A stretch of 64,000 nucleotides of DNA from Acidimicrobiales bacterium mtb01 (GTDB lineage: Bacteria; Actinomycetota; Acidimicrobiia; Acidimicrobiales; Ilumatobacteraceae): positions 1-64,000 of the forward strand of contig NBNI01000002.1 in the NCBI GenBank assembly GCA_004379135.1, read 5' to 3'. The notes below the pieces were generated by a model, which saw nothing but the letters and a program-made list of their open reading frames with translations, made no database searches and was not told the DNA's origin. This document shows, in pieces, positions 40,409-49,744 of this stretch (position 1 is the stretch's first letter; each line of letters begins with the position of its first letter). The translations under genes were made by a program, and so were the position numbers.

Positions 40409-41827
40409 TCACGACACGTAGAGCCGAACCTGATCGCTTTCGAATCCGCTGGCGAGGATTTCCACACGGCCGTCGTCATTGAGATCGACCACCGACATCG
40501 AGCCGGCCTGTGCGTAGCCGGTCTGAAGAACACGGGTCGTGAAAGCCGAGGGCGCGGTCTGCTCGAGGATGAACAACCGGTCGTCGCCATCACCCGACAC
40601 CGCGAGGTCGACGTCGCCGTCACCGTCGATGTCACCCCAACCGAACACACCCGGTGCGGCCTGGAACGCGGTCCCCTTGCTCGGACGCGAGACGATTCCG
40701 GTGCTCAGGAGCTGAACCGACCACTCGGCGCGCGGATCGGCACCGGGTGTCAAGCGATAGACACCCGACTCGACCTGACCGGGCTTGGTGGTGTTCGTGT
40801 GGTTGGACGCGATCCAACCGAACGTGCCGGGGCCGTCGAGATCGGGAACCAACGAGACCTGGATCACCTTGCCGATGGACGAGGTGATCACGTGCTTCTG
40901 CCACGTGGGCAGACCGTCGGCTCCGGCGTCGAGCTGTTCGAACCAGATCGCACTCTCGGGAGTGAGGAAGTACTGGCCCGACACGACGTCCATGTCGCCA
41001 TCGCCGTCGACATCCGCGGCCACCGGTAGCGAGCCGCCACCTTGTCCGATCGGATGTGCCGTCGTCTCGAAGCCGTCGGCGGTGCCGCGGAACCACACCG
41101 CGTTGGCATCGGTTGACGTTTCTCCGATGGCGACGATGTCGAGCACACCATCGGCGTCGATGTCGGCGACGGCGGGCCGATGGTAAAACTCGGTCGCACC
41201 CTTGGCAACGAGGTCGGTCACCTCGAAAGTGGCGAGTCCGCCCTCGACACCAACGTTCTCCCAGACGACCAGCGCACCGCACGGACCAACCGTGCCGATG
41301 GCGGCGCACACGAAGAACCCGATTCCGCCGATGATGTCGGTATCGCCGTCTCCGTCGAGATCCCCGACCCACGGCTGGTTGAAGAAGTAGTAGCCGTCAT
41401 CCGGTATGACCACGTCGTCACGCACGAAATCGGTGGGTCGACCGGTCTGATACAGGATCGACAGGATGCTCGTTCCGACCGTGACGTTCTGCATGTCGAT
41501 GTCGCCGAAACCATTCACGACGATTTCGAGGATGCCGTCACCATTGAAGTCGGCGGTGGTGGCTCCGGCGGCACCGCCGAATCCGTCGACGAGCGTGTGG
41601 TAACTGAACGCGGCGTCATCGGCGGGTGTACCGACTTCGATCGCACCCGTGCCGAAGGCGGGGAGCGTGGTGGTGGGTGCCTCGGTGGCCGGTGCATCCG
41701 TCGCGGGTGGCGCCGAGGTCGCGGGCGTCGATTCGCCCGAGCCCGACTCGGAGTCACCGCCCCCACAGGCGGCCACCACCAGCAACGAAACGAGCGATGA
41801 CACGACACCGAGTCGCCTGAACGACAT
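40409..41827 (-). CDS. FG-GAP/VCBS-repeat lipoprotein
   Basis: 472 residues from ATG41827 (GGAGGGG upstream). Lipoprotein signal VVSSLVSLLVVAAC followed by Gly and a Ser/Thr/Ala linker. The body has repeated calcium-binding blades: DFNGDGILEIVVNG, DLDGDGDTDIIGG, DIDADGVLDIVAIG, DVDGDGDMDVVSG, DIDGDGDVDLAVSG, DLNDDGRVEILASG. This predicts a seven-bladed beta-propeller at the cell surface, as in integrin-like FG-GAP proteins; ligand unknown. A promoter TAGGGT lies at 41858-41863. Confidence 0.88.
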   Translation of the reverse strand: MSFRRLGVVSSLVSLLVVAACGGGDSESGSGESTPATSAPPATDAPATEAPTTTLPAFGTGAIEVGTPADDAAFSYHTLVDGFGGAAGATTADFNGDGILEIVVNGFGDIDMQNVTVGTSILSILYQTGRPTDFVRDDVVIPDDGYYFFNQPWVGDLDGDGDTDIIGGIGFFVCAAIGTVGPCGALVVWENVGVEGGLATFEVTDLVAKGATEFYHRPAVADIDADGVLDIVAIGETSTDANAVWFRGTADGFETTAHPIGQGGGSLPVAADVDGDGDMDVVSGQYFLTPESAIWFEQLDAGADGLPTWQKHVITSSIGKVIQVSLVPDLDGPGTFGWIASNHTNTTKPGQVESGVYRLTPGADPRAEWSVQLLSTGIVSRPSKGTAFQAAPGVFGWGDIDGDGDVDLAVSGDGDDRLFILEQTAPSAFTTRVLQTGYAQAGSMSVVDLNDDGRVEILASGFESDQVRLYVS

Positions 41828-41857
41828 GTTCCCCTCCAACAGCCGGACTAATCGCAA

Positions 41858-41863
41858 ACCCTA
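41858..41863 (-). promoter_or_regulatory. -10 element (TAGGGT) of VCBS lipoprotein gene
   Basis: TAGGGT on the minus strand about 30 bp before ATG41827, giving a short leader with the GGAGGGG ribosome binding site. Confidence 0.5.
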
Positions 41864-41894
41864 GTCGGTGCTGGAACGCGTCGGTTCCCGTCGT

Positions 41895-42911
41895 TCAGCG
41901 GGCGACTTTCACCAGCAACTTTCCGCGGTGTCCGCCGCTCATCAGGATGTCGAGGGCACGCGGAAAGGATTCGATTCCGTTCTCCACGTGTTCGGGCATC
42001 ACGAGATCGCCATGGTCGAGCCACTGGGTCAACCGAGCCTCGGCCGCGGCGTAGGCGTGTTCGAAGTGGAACACCGCGAAACCCTCCATGACCGCTTGAC
42101 GTTCGGCGAGTTTGAGGTAGTTGCGCGGACCGCGGACGTTCTTCATGTCGTCGTATTGGGAGATCGCACCGCAAATCACGATGCGCGAACCGCGATGGAT
42201 GTTCATGAGCACCGCATCGAGGACGTCTCCTCCCACGTTGTCGAAGAAGACGTCGACTCCATCGGGAAGAAGTTCGCGCAGCCGCGCCTCCACGTCATCG
42301 TTGCGGTAGTCGATGGCCGCGTCGTAGCCGAGCTCGTCGACGAGGAACCGGCACTTGTCGGGACCACCGGCGATTCCGACGACCGGGGTCGCGCCGAGCA
42401 GACGAGCGATCTGTCCGGCGACCGATCCGACGGCACCGGCGGCGGCCGACACGACCACCGACTGCCCCGCGCTCACGTGACCCACTTCGGTCAGGCCGAC
42501 GTACGCGGTGAGGCCGGTGGTGAGTCCGAGGGCACCGAGCCATGCCCGCGGCGGCACGACCGACGTGTCGAGGCGACGCATCATGAAGCCGGGCATGGTG
42601 GCGAGTGTTTGCGAACACAGCGGTCCGAACACCCAGTCGCCGGCACTCAATCCGTCGAAACGCGACTCGACCACTTGGCCGACCCCGAGGGCCGGAATCA
42701 CTCCGCCGATCCGGGCCCCTTGATGGAAGCTCTCCTCTTCGAGCGTCGTCCGAATGAACGCATCGATTCCGAGGTGATCGACGGCCACCAGAACCTGTCC
42801 ATCTTCGGGCGCCGGAGCGTCGTCGTCGAGAAAGGCGAAGTCGGATGGTTGCGGTCGCCCGTCGGGTCGACGAGCCAGGACGATGCGGGGATTCGATCGT
42901 GCGGTTGCCAC
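41895..42911 (-). CDS. NADP-dependent oxidoreductase, CurA/PTGR-type MDR
   Basis: 338 residues, zinc-free medium-chain reductase: GxxG cofactor region SAAAGAVGSVAGQIARLLG, VVGIAGGPDKCRFLVDELGYDAAIDYR, FFDNVGGDVLDAVL and ICGAISQYDD are the prostaglandin-reductase/CurA signatures. It reduces activated double bonds of enones or enals with NADPH. GTG42911 lies 4 bp after the SDR stop, so the two genes form an operon. Confidence 0.9.
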   Translation of the reverse strand: MATARSNPRIVLARRPDGRPQPSDFAFLDDDAPAPEDGQVLVAVDHLGIDAFIRTTLEEESFHQGARIGGVIPALGVGQVVESRFDGLSAGDWVFGPLCSQTLATMPGFMMRRLDTSVVPPRAWLGALGLTTGLTAYVGLTEVGHVSAGQSVVVSAAAGAVGSVAGQIARLLGATPVVGIAGGPDKCRFLVDELGYDAAIDYRNDDVEARLRELLPDGVDVFFDNVGGDVLDAVLMNIHRGSRIVICGAISQYDDMKNVRGPRNYLKLAERQAVMEGFAVFHFEHAYAAAEARLTQWLDHGDLVMPEHVENGIESFPRALDILMSGGHRGKLLVKVAR

Positions 42912-42915
42912 GACG

Positions 42916-43683
42916 TCAGAGACCTCCGTCGATTCCGATGATCTGGCCGGTCACCCAACTCGATGCGGGCGACACGAGGTACAGCGCGGCCAGCCCGAGA
43001 TCCTCGGGAGTCCCGAGACGCCGCATCGGCAGACGAAGGATCTTCTCGAGTCGCGGAAGATCGCCCTCCTCGAGGCGCATCGCCTTCATCATGATCTCGG
43101 TGGGTACCGCACCGGGCATGATGCAGTTCACCCGAATGCGCGGTCCGAGTTCCTTGGCGTAGGTCATGGTGAGCGAATTCACCGCCGCCTTGGCCGCTGC
43201 GTAGTGGCCGCTGCCCATCACGGTCGACACGGCGGCCTTCGACGAGATGTTCACGATCCGTCCGCCGTCGCGCATCATCGTCGCCGCGGTGTTCGTGCAC
43301 ACCCAGATCGAGGTGAGGTTGAGACGCATGGTGGCGTCCCACTCTTCGCGTGGCAGATCGACGAGTGGTGTCTGGATCGGCGAACCGCCGGCGTTGTTGA
43401 TGAGGATGTCGAGCGAACCGAACTCGTCGATGGCTCGCTGGCAGAGCGCACGCACGGCATCGTCGTCGGTGACGTCGGTGGGCACGGCGATCGCCCGTCC
43501 TCCGTTGGCGCGGATGTCACCGGCCACACGTTCCACTTCGTCGGCTCGACGGGCCGCGCACACGACGGCGGCCCCGGCACCGGCGAGTGCGTGGGCGATT
43601 CCCTCGCCGATCCCGCGGCCGGCCCCGGTCACGATCGCCACGTCGTCACCGAGATCGAACATGCGTCGCACGTTTTCGTTCAC
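42916..43683 (-). CDS. Short-chain dehydrogenase/reductase
   Basis: 255 residues from GTG43683 with TGAGRGIGEGIA, NNAGGSPI, NISSKAAVS and YAAAKAAVN (active-site Ser, Tyr, Lys), and TGQIIGIDGGL at the end. CAARRADE after strand 2 suggests NADP. First gene of a two-gene operon with the double-bond reductase, fitting stepwise modification of an alcohol/enone substrate. It diverges from a TetR gene 118 bp away, a plausible regulator. Confidence 0.88.
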   Translation of the reverse strand: MNENVRRMFDLGDDVAIVTGAGRGIGEGIAHALAGAGAAVVCAARRADEVERVAGDIRANGGRAIAVPTDVTDDDAVRALCQRAIDEFGSLDILINNAGGSPIQTPLVDLPREEWDATMRLNLTSIWVCTNTAATMMRDGGRIVNISSKAAVSTVMGSGHYAAAKAAVNSLTMTYAKELGPRIRVNCIMPGAVPTEIMMKAMRLEEGDLPRLEKILRLPMRRLGTPEDLGLAALYLVSPASSWVTGQIIGIDGGL

Positions 43684-43789
43684 GATTTCCGCCTTGCGCC
43701 CGCGGCGGACGGCCGCGACACGAGCGATCGGGAAGTTACCACGGGTAAGAAAGAGACTGAACCGGTTCCGGGGAGGTGGAACGGTCGGC

Positions 43790-43795
43790 CAGAAT
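43790..43795 (+). promoter_or_regulatory. Leaderless -10 element (CAGAAT)
   Basis: CAGAAT, 6 bases, GTG43802. Confidence 0.5.
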
Positions 43796-43801
43796 GTCGA
43801 C

Positions 43802-44419
43802 GTGACCCGTCCGCTGACCCGCCGCCCCGGCCGCCCGCCGGGCGGTCAACTGGACGTGAGCCGCGATGCCGTGCTCGATGCGGCCGAGCGGGTGATCGCC
43901 CGTGACGGAGCCAATGCCTCGATCGATGCGATCGCGGCCGAGGCCGGGGTCACCAAGCCGATTGTGTACGACCGAGTGGGGTCGCGGGCCGATGTGGCCA
44001 CCGCGCTGGCCGAACGGCTGTCCGAGCGCATGGCCGTGGCCGCCCGGGCCGCCCTCGACGGTCGCGGATTCACCCGGTCGAGCCTGGCCTCGTTCATCGA
44101 AGCCAACCTGCGGACGGTGGTCGATCACCGCGACCTGTTCCTCTACGTCACGGGCGGAACCACCGATCAGACCTCGCTCGGCCGTCTGGTCCTGGCCGAA
44201 CAGTCGACCGCACCGTTGTCATTGGCCCTGGTGAGCTGGCGCAAGCGGGTCGGCCTCGACCCGTCGGTGGCCGACTCATGGGCCTACGGGATGGTGGGCA
44301 TGTTGCAGATGGCGTCCCTGTGGGTGATCGGCTCGACTTCGGCCGATCCCCGGGTCGTGGCCGATCAGTTGGCCGAACTGCTGTGGTTCGGTCTGGTCGG
44401 AGAACGCCGACCCGACTGA
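43802..44419 (+). CDS. TetR-family transcriptional regulator
   Basis: 205 residues from GTG43802. N-terminal helix-turn-helix: SRDAVLDAAERVIARDGANASIDAIAAEAGVTKPIVYDRVGSR matches TetR_N (VTKPIVYDRVGSR as recognition helix with a Val-Gly in place of the usual HF). The basic start RRPGRPPGG is an N-arm. The C-terminal ligand domain is unassigned. CAGAAT exactly 6 bp upstream fixes the start. Divergent to the SDR/MDR operon, which it may repress. Confidence 0.88.
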   Translation: MTRPLTRRPGRPPGGQLDVSRDAVLDAAERVIARDGANASIDAIAAEAGVTKPIVYDRVGSRADVATALAERLSERMAVAARAALDGRGFTRSSLASFIEANLRTVVDHRDLFLYVTGGTTDQTSLGRLVLAEQSTAPLSLALVSWRKRVGLDPSVADSWAYGMVGMLQMASLWVIGSTSADPRVVADQLAELLWFGLVGERRPD

Positions 44420-44464
44420 ATGTTGATTAATTACGGGCCGTAGATAGGGCGGTGTGTCGGGTGT

Positions 44465-44470
44465 TACAGT
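44465..44470 (+). promoter_or_regulatory. -10 element (TACAGT) of PNPOx-like gene
   Basis: TACAGT, then 6 bases, then a short leader with GAGGGGGGAG before ATG44490. Confidence 0.55.
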
Positions 44471-44489
44471 CCCGACGAGGGGGGAGAAC

Positions 44490-44987
44490 ATGGGTTCTCA
44501 GGACAGTTACGAAGACCTGACCGAGTGCGCGCTGACGCCCGAACTCGAGAAGAAGCTCGTCGACTCGCATGGCGAGTGCGTGTTCATGTGGGTCAACAGC
44601 CAAGGCGAGCCCTTCGGCGTCGTCATGTCGTACATGCCCAAGGACGGCAAGTTGTGGCTCACGGCGGCCGCGACGCGCAAGCGCATCCCGGCGCTTCGTC
44701 GCAATCCGCGCTCGGCGATCTGCATCAACAGCACCGGCGGGAAGATGGGTGGGGGCAAGACCGTCACCTACAAGGGCAACACGTTCATCCACGACGATCG
44801 CGCCACCAAGGACTGGTTCTACCCCGAGTTCTCGCGTCGCCTGCGCCCCGACAGCGAAGCGGCCGCGCTCGCGTTCCAGAAGTTCCTCGATTCTCCGCAC
44901 CGCGTGATCATGGAGTTCGTCCCCGATTACACGCTGAGTTTCGATGCCGCCCTCATGTGGGCACGTTCACCCGAAGTCGTCCAGTAA
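44490..44987 (+). CDS. Pyridoxamine 5'-phosphate oxidase-like (flavin/F420-binding) protein
   Basis: 165 residues from ATG44490 with a strong ribosome binding site. The split-barrel pattern is visible: CVFMWVNSQGEPFGVVMSYMPKDGKLWLTAA, RKRIPALRRNPRSAICI and VTYKGNTFIHDD. This fits the PNPOx-like superfamily that binds FMN or F420 and reduces or oxidises small molecules; the exact subgroup is unclear. The carotenoid oxygenase gene follows after 20 bp in the same direction, so they are likely co-transcribed. Confidence 0.78.
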   Translation: MGSQDSYEDLTECALTPELEKKLVDSHGECVFMWVNSQGEPFGVVMSYMPKDGKLWLTAAATRKRIPALRRNPRSAICINSTGGKMGGGKTVTYKGNTFIHDDRATKDWFYPEFSRRLRPDSEAAALAFQKFLDSPHRVIMEFVPDYTLSFDAALMWARSPEVVQ

Positions 44988-45007
44988 CCGAATCCGAGGA
45001 GATCCTC

Positions 45008-46348
45008 ATGTCGATGACCGAAGAAGTTCCCGCCCACCTGCAAGGCAACGGGCGTCCCGTATTCGAGGAGCGCACGCTCACCGACTTGAAGGTGGTCGGT
45101 TCCATTCCCGCCGAACTCGACGGCCGCTATCTCCGCAATGGCGCCAACCCCATCACCGGCATGAGCGATCACCCGTTCTTCGGCGACGGCATGATCCACG
45201 GCGTGCGCCTGCGCGACGGCAAGGCGCAGTGGTACCGCAACCGCTACGTGCAGACGCCGTTCATCAAGGATCCGTCCATCGACATCCTCGACCCGAATGT
45301 CACGCTCGACATGAAGTGCTCGAAGGCCAACACACACGTCGTCGGTCACGCCGGCAAGATCCTCGCGCTCGAAGAGGGCCACTTCCCCTATGTGCTCGAC
45401 GGCGATCTCAACACCGTCGGTGCCACCGACTACAAGGGAGTCCTGAAGGGTCCGTTCACCGCGCATCCGAAGATCTGCCCCACCACCGGCGAGATGCTCG
45501 CTTTCGGTTACGCGCCGCTGCCGCCCTACCTCACCTACTTGCGCGTGTCGGCCGCCGGCGAACTCGTGCAGGTCGAGCCCATCACGGTCACCGGACCCAC
45601 GATGATGCACGACTTCAACATCACCGAGAACTACGTGATCTTCATGGATCTCCCGGCGGTGTTCAATCTCGATCTCGCCCTCGAGGGCAAGATGCCGATC
45701 GAGTGGAGCGACACGTATCCGGCGCGCCTTGGTGTGATGCCGCGCAACGGCAACGACTCGCAGGTGAAGTGGTACGACGTCAACCCGTGCTACGTGTTCC
45801 ACCCGATGAACAGCTACGAGGACGGCGACAAGATCGTTCTCGACGTCGCTCGTTTCGAGCACATCTGGAAGGCCGACGCGATGGACTTCCCGCCGCCGCT
45901 CTTGTGGCGCTGGGTCATCGACACGCGCACCGGCAAGGTGTCCGAGGAGCAGATCGACGATCGCTCGGGTGAGTTCCCGCGCGTCAACGACGCGGTGATC
46001 GGCAAGAAGCACCGCTTCGGCTACGAAATGTCGATGGGCAACGCCGGCTTCGGAGAAGTCGATGCCGGCGCCATCTTGAAGTACGACCGCCAGACCGGCT
46101 CGCGTACTTCCATCGAACTGGGCAAGGGACGGGTCTCGGGGGAGGCCGTGTTCGTTGCGTCGGCAGCAGCCAAGTCGGAGGACGACGGTTACTTGATGAC
46201 CTACGTCTACGACGCCGCGGCCGACACCAGTGAGTTCGTGATCTTCGATGCGCTCACCATGGCCGCCGATCCGATCGCGACCGTCCAACTTCCGCGGGTG
46301 CCATTCGGCTTCCACGGCAGTTGGGTCCCGGCCTCCGTGGCCAACTGA
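45008..46348 (+). CDS. Carotenoid cleavage oxygenase family protein
   Basis: 446 residues from ATG45008 (GAGGAG upstream). The four iron-ligating His of the seven-bladed propeller are present: His153 (TAHPK), His201 (MHDFN), His265 (FHPMN) and His436 (FHGSW). GRYLRNGANP and GDGMIHGVR are typical of the family's first blade. It cleaves double bonds of carotenoids, stilbenes or related conjugated compounds with O2. Second gene of a run PNPOx, oxygenase, substrate-binding protein, permease, which suggests uptake and cleavage of a specific compound. Confidence 0.93.
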   Translation: MSMTEEVPAHLQGNGRPVFEERTLTDLKVVGSIPAELDGRYLRNGANPITGMSDHPFFGDGMIHGVRLRDGKAQWYRNRYVQTPFIKDPSIDILDPNVTLDMKCSKANTHVVGHAGKILALEEGHFPYVLDGDLNTVGATDYKGVLKGPFTAHPKICPTTGEMLAFGYAPLPPYLTYLRVSAAGELVQVEPITVTGPTMMHDFNITENYVIFMDLPAVFNLDLALEGKMPIEWSDTYPARLGVMPRNGNDSQVKWYDVNPCYVFHPMNSYEDGDKIVLDVARFEHIWKADAMDFPPPLLWRWVIDTRTGKVSEEQIDDRSGEFPRVNDAVIGKKHRFGYEMSMGNAGFGEVDAGAILKYDRQTGSRTSIELGKGRVSGEAVFVASAAAKSEDDGYLMTYVYDAAADTSEFVIFDALTMAADPIATVQLPRVPFGFHGSWVPASVAN

Positions 46349-46386
46349 ATCCGGCCGCGCACGCGGCTCACAACCGAGGGGGAAAC

Positions 46387-47712
46387 ATGAAGAGATCCAC
46401 GACAGTGGGCTCGCGGGGGTCGCGACTGGTTGCCGCGCTCATGGCGGGCAGTTTGATCGTCGCCGCGTGCGGCGGCGACGATGGTGGCGGTTCCGAACCA
46501 GCCGCCACCGAAGCACCGGCCGATTCGGCCGCGCCCGCCGATTCCTCGGCTCCGGCTGATTCGTCGGCTCCGGCCGACGAGGCCGGTCCGCCGACCGGTC
46601 CGGAGATGGTGATCGGAATGGTCAACACCGAGGGCACGCCGGGTCTCGACTTCCCGGACATTCGCCGGTTCGCCGAAGCGTCATTCGACTACATGAACAC
46701 GTCGGGCGGATTCGGCAACCGCCCCGTGAAGTTGGAGACATGTATCGCCAAGGGTTCACCCGAGACCTCACAGGCCTGTGCTCAGGAACTCGTCGGCAAG
46801 GGTGTCGAGCTCGTCATCCTCGGTCTCGACCTGTTCCCCGATTACAAGACCTACGAAGCGGCCGGTGTCCCGGTGATCGGCGTTCTCCCGATCCTGGCGG
46901 GGGACTACACCGCCAACGCGCTCTTCCTGACGGGCGGGAATTCCACCTCCATGGCTGCCGCTGCGGCCTATGCAAAGGAGTTCTTGAACGCCAAGTCGGT
47001 CGGCATTGTGAGTGCCGACAACCCGGGTGCCAATGGAACCGCGGCGTCGTTGGAGGCAGCTCTCGACAAGGCCGGGATCGCCCACACGATCGTCAAGGGT
47101 GGCGACAACGAAACCGACGCCGGTTACCAGGGTTTGATGCGTGAGGCCGCAAAGGACAACCCCGATGTGTTGATCTCGCTCTACTCGGATGCGGGTTGCA
47201 TCGGAACCATGCGGGGCCGGGCCACGCTGGGCATCACCATTCCGGTGATCACCACCAACATCTGCGCCGACAAGGACGTGATCGACCAGGTGGGCGATGA
47301 CGCTTCGGGTTGGATCTTCATCGGTGTCCCCGAGGATCGGGAGACCCCCGAGCGCGCTTTGATCCGCAAGATCGTCGCGCCCATCATGGGTATCCCGGAG
47401 GACGAGATCGACGCCGCGAGCCTCGGTCTGGGCGGACTCGGATTGATCCTGACCCTGTCGTTGCGGGACTACACGATCAAGATGGTCGAAGCCGGCACCG
47501 AGGTGACGGGCCAGTCGCTGTACGACTTCTTGAAGACGACGAAGTCGGGCCTGTTCCTCTACGGAGGCGAGACACCGATCGAGTGCGGTGGTTCGGCGTC
47601 CTATCCCGCCGTCTGCTCGTTCGTCTTCCCGATGGCCGAGTACAAGGGTGACGGCAAGGTCGGTCCGATCGATGGCGTCGGACTTGTCGACAGCAAGCCC
47701 TACCTGCCCTGA
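46387..47712 (+). CDS. Branched-chain-amino-acid-type ABC substrate-binding lipoprotein
   Basis: 441 residues from ATG46387 (GAGGGGG upstream). Lipoprotein signal LVAALMAGSLIVAAC with a long Ala/Pro/Asp linker (about 30-75). The LivJ/periplasmic type I fold follows: MVIGMVNTEGTPGLDFPDI, ETSQACAQELVGKGVELVILG, AKSVGIVSADNPGANGT, GWIFIGVPEDRETPE. Family members bind amino acids, amides, urea or aromatic acids; the ligand here cannot be read. The permease gene follows after 45 bp. Confidence 0.9.
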   Translation: MKRSTTVGSRGSRLVAALMAGSLIVAACGGDDGGGSEPAATEAPADSAAPADSSAPADSSAPADEAGPPTGPEMVIGMVNTEGTPGLDFPDIRRFAEASFDYMNTSGGFGNRPVKLETCIAKGSPETSQACAQELVGKGVELVILGLDLFPDYKTYEAAGVPVIGVLPILAGDYTANALFLTGGNSTSMAAAAAYAKEFLNAKSVGIVSADNPGANGTAASLEAALDKAGIAHTIVKGGDNETDAGYQGLMREAAKDNPDVLISLYSDAGCIGTMRGRATLGITIPVITTNICADKDVIDQVGDDASGWIFIGVPEDRETPERALIRKIVAPIMGIPEDEIDAASLGLGGLGLILTLSLRDYTIKMVEAGTEVTGQSLYDFLKTTKSGLFLYGGETPIECGGSASYPAVCSFVFPMAEYKGDGKVGPIDGVGLVDSKPYLP

Positions 47713-47757
47713 TCGGCAACGGCCGCTGTCGGGCAACGGTGAAGTGAGAGTCAGAAC

Positions 47758-49734
47758 ATGACCGACTATCTCTTCTATCTGTTGCTCGGCAGCGGCGCCG
47801 GGGCGATCATCGCGTGTTTCGCCCTTGGTCTCGTCGTCACGTACCAGGGCTCCGGAGTCGTGAACTTCGCCCACGGGGCCATGGCCATGTGGGTGTCGTA
47901 TGTGTACGCCGATCTGCGACAAGGCTCGTATGTGTTCCCGATCCCGGGTCTCCCTGATCGGTACCACTTCGGCGAGGACGTCGGATTTCGTTGGGCGTTG
48001 ATCCTGTCGTTGCTCACGGCTGCGCTACTCGGCATCCTCGTCTACGCGCTTGTTTTCCGCCCGCTGCGAAGCGCTCCGGCACTCGCCAAGGTGGTCGCCA
48101 GTGTCGGCCTGGTGATCGTCTTCATCTCTCTGGTCGATCGCCGGTTCCCCGACACGTCGGCGATTCGCGTCAAGCCGATCCTTCCGCGGGAGCCGGTCAC
48201 GTTCTCGGAGGGGCTCACGATTCCCCGTGACGGCCTGTGGTTGGCAGCGATTGCGATCGCCCTCGCCGCGGCGTTCTGGGCGGCCGGCAAGTATCTGCGT
48301 CTGGGTCTGGCCACCAAGGCGGCCGCCGAGAATGAAAAGGGTGCGGTACTTCTCGGATATTCGCCCGACTTCCTCGCTGGTCTGGGCTGGGTACTCGCGT
48401 CGTTGAGCGGTGGACTCATCGGGATCCTGGCGTCTCCTCTCATCCAGTTGAACTCGGGTATCTACACCTTCGCTTTCCTGATCCCGGCGCTCGGTGCCGC
48501 GCTCATCGGAAAGTTCCAGAGGTTCTGGCCGACGCTCATCGCGGGACTGGCGATCGGCATGATCCAGTCGACATTCACCAAGATGCAGAACGACTTCTCT
48601 TGGTTTCCGAAATATGGAGCGCGCGAGGGCCTTCCCTTCCTCGTGATCATCATCACCATGGTCGTCGCGGGTGAGCGTCTGCCCGAACGCGGCTCCGTCG
48701 GCGGCTGGAAACTCCCCTTCGTCCCGCCAGCCAAGGTGACGGCGTCATCGATCGCCGTCCCGTTCACCGCGGCCATACTCGGTCTGCTTTTCCTCGGCCC
48801 ACTCTGGCGGGCAGCCATCATGACGACGACCATCGCGGCAGTTCTCGCGTTGTCGCTCGTCGTGATCATCGGCTTCGGAGGACAGACGTCGCTGGCGCAG
48901 ATGGCCTTCGCAGGAATCGCGGGCTTCGCATTGTCCAAGTTGGCGATGCAGTACGACGTTCCCTTTCCGATCGCTCCCCTCCTCGCCTCTGTTGGCGCGG
49001 CCATCTTCGGTCTCATCGTCGGTCTGCCCGCTTTGCGAGTTCGCGGAACCAATCTGGCCATCATCACGTTGGCTGGTGGAGTGACCATCGCCGAGTTCGT
49101 CTTCAAGAATCCCGATGTGATCGGCGACATCGACAGTGGAGGATCGAAGGTCCCCAACCCGGCCCTTGGAGACTGGGATTTCGGTCTCGTGTTCGGAACC
49201 AAGACCTCGCGGCCGATCTTCGGGATCTTTCTCGTCGTCGTACTCCTTCTGATCGCCTTGGCGGTCGCCAACATCCGGCGTGGAAGCAGTGGGCGCATCA
49301 TGCTCGCGGTCCGCGGCAACGAAAGGGCGGCGGCCGCGATCGGAATCAACATCACCCGCGTCAAGATGCAGATGTTCGCCTTTTCGTCGTTCATCGCCGG
49401 GGTGGGCGGAACCCTCATCGCGTATCGCTTCGGAGCGGTGTCCGACTTGTCGTACGGCACCATGGCTTCTTTGACGGTCCTCTCGTTCGCCTATCTCGGT
49501 GGAATCACCAGTGTGAGCGGAGCGATCACGGCCGGAATCACGGCATCGGCGGGTGTGGCGTTCTACGCCATGAATCAGGTGATCGGTGGAATGGGGAGAT
49601 GGGAAGCCTTCATCGGCGGTGTTCTGCTGATCTTCACCGCCATCGCCAACCCCGAGGGAATCGCCGGTGCGATCCGTCAGCAGACCGCGATGGCCAAGGC
49701 GAAGAAGCAACGCGAGAAGGCCGCCGCCGGCTGA
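47758..49734 (+). CDS. Fused LivH-LivM ABC permease
   Basis: 658 residues. Residues about 1-320 are LivH-like (GAIIACFALGLVVTYQGSGVVNFAHGAMAMW), residues about 340-640 LivM-like (AAVLALSLVVIIGFGGQTSLAQMAFAGIAGF, LPALRVRGTNLAIITLAGG, GRIMLAVRGNERAAAAIGIN with the EAA-like loop). Normally these are two genes; a fusion gives the heterodimeric channel in one chain. LivG and LivF ATPases are not downstream, where an unrelated convergent gene lies, so ATPases must be encoded elsewhere. Confidence 0.92.
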   Translation: MTDYLFYLLLGSGAGAIIACFALGLVVTYQGSGVVNFAHGAMAMWVSYVYADLRQGSYVFPIPGLPDRYHFGEDVGFRWALILSLLTAALLGILVYALVFRPLRSAPALAKVVASVGLVIVFISLVDRRFPDTSAIRVKPILPREPVTFSEGLTIPRDGLWLAAIAIALAAAFWAAGKYLRLGLATKAAAENEKGAVLLGYSPDFLAGLGWVLASLSGGLIGILASPLIQLNSGIYTFAFLIPALGAALIGKFQRFWPTLIAGLAIGMIQSTFTKMQNDFSWFPKYGAREGLPFLVIIITMVVAGERLPERGSVGGWKLPFVPPAKVTASSIAVPFTAAILGLLFLGPLWRAAIMTTTIAAVLALSLVVIIGFGGQTSLAQMAFAGIAGFALSKLAMQYDVPFPIAPLLASVGAAIFGLIVGLPALRVRGTNLAIITLAGGVTIAEFVFKNPDVIGDIDSGGSKVPNPALGDWDFGLVFGTKTSRPIFGIFLVVVLLLIALAVANIRRGSSGRIMLAVRGNERAAAAIGINITRVKMQMFAFSSFIAGVGGTLIAYRFGAVSDLSYGTMASLTVLSFAYLGGITSVSGAITAGITASAGVAFYAMNQVIGGMGRWEAFIGGVLLIFTAIANPEGIAGAIRQQTAMAKAKKQREKAAAG

Positions 49735-49744
49735 CCGGTGGGCG

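Noticed and set aside
38900-41029. 709-residue plus-strand frame
   Set aside because: Antisense to the ABC-F and VCBS genes, with shadow composition (Val/Asp/Glu/Arg) and no domain.
44927-46315. 462-residue minus-strand frame
   Set aside because: Antisense of the carotenoid oxygenase, whose four metal His confirm the plus strand.
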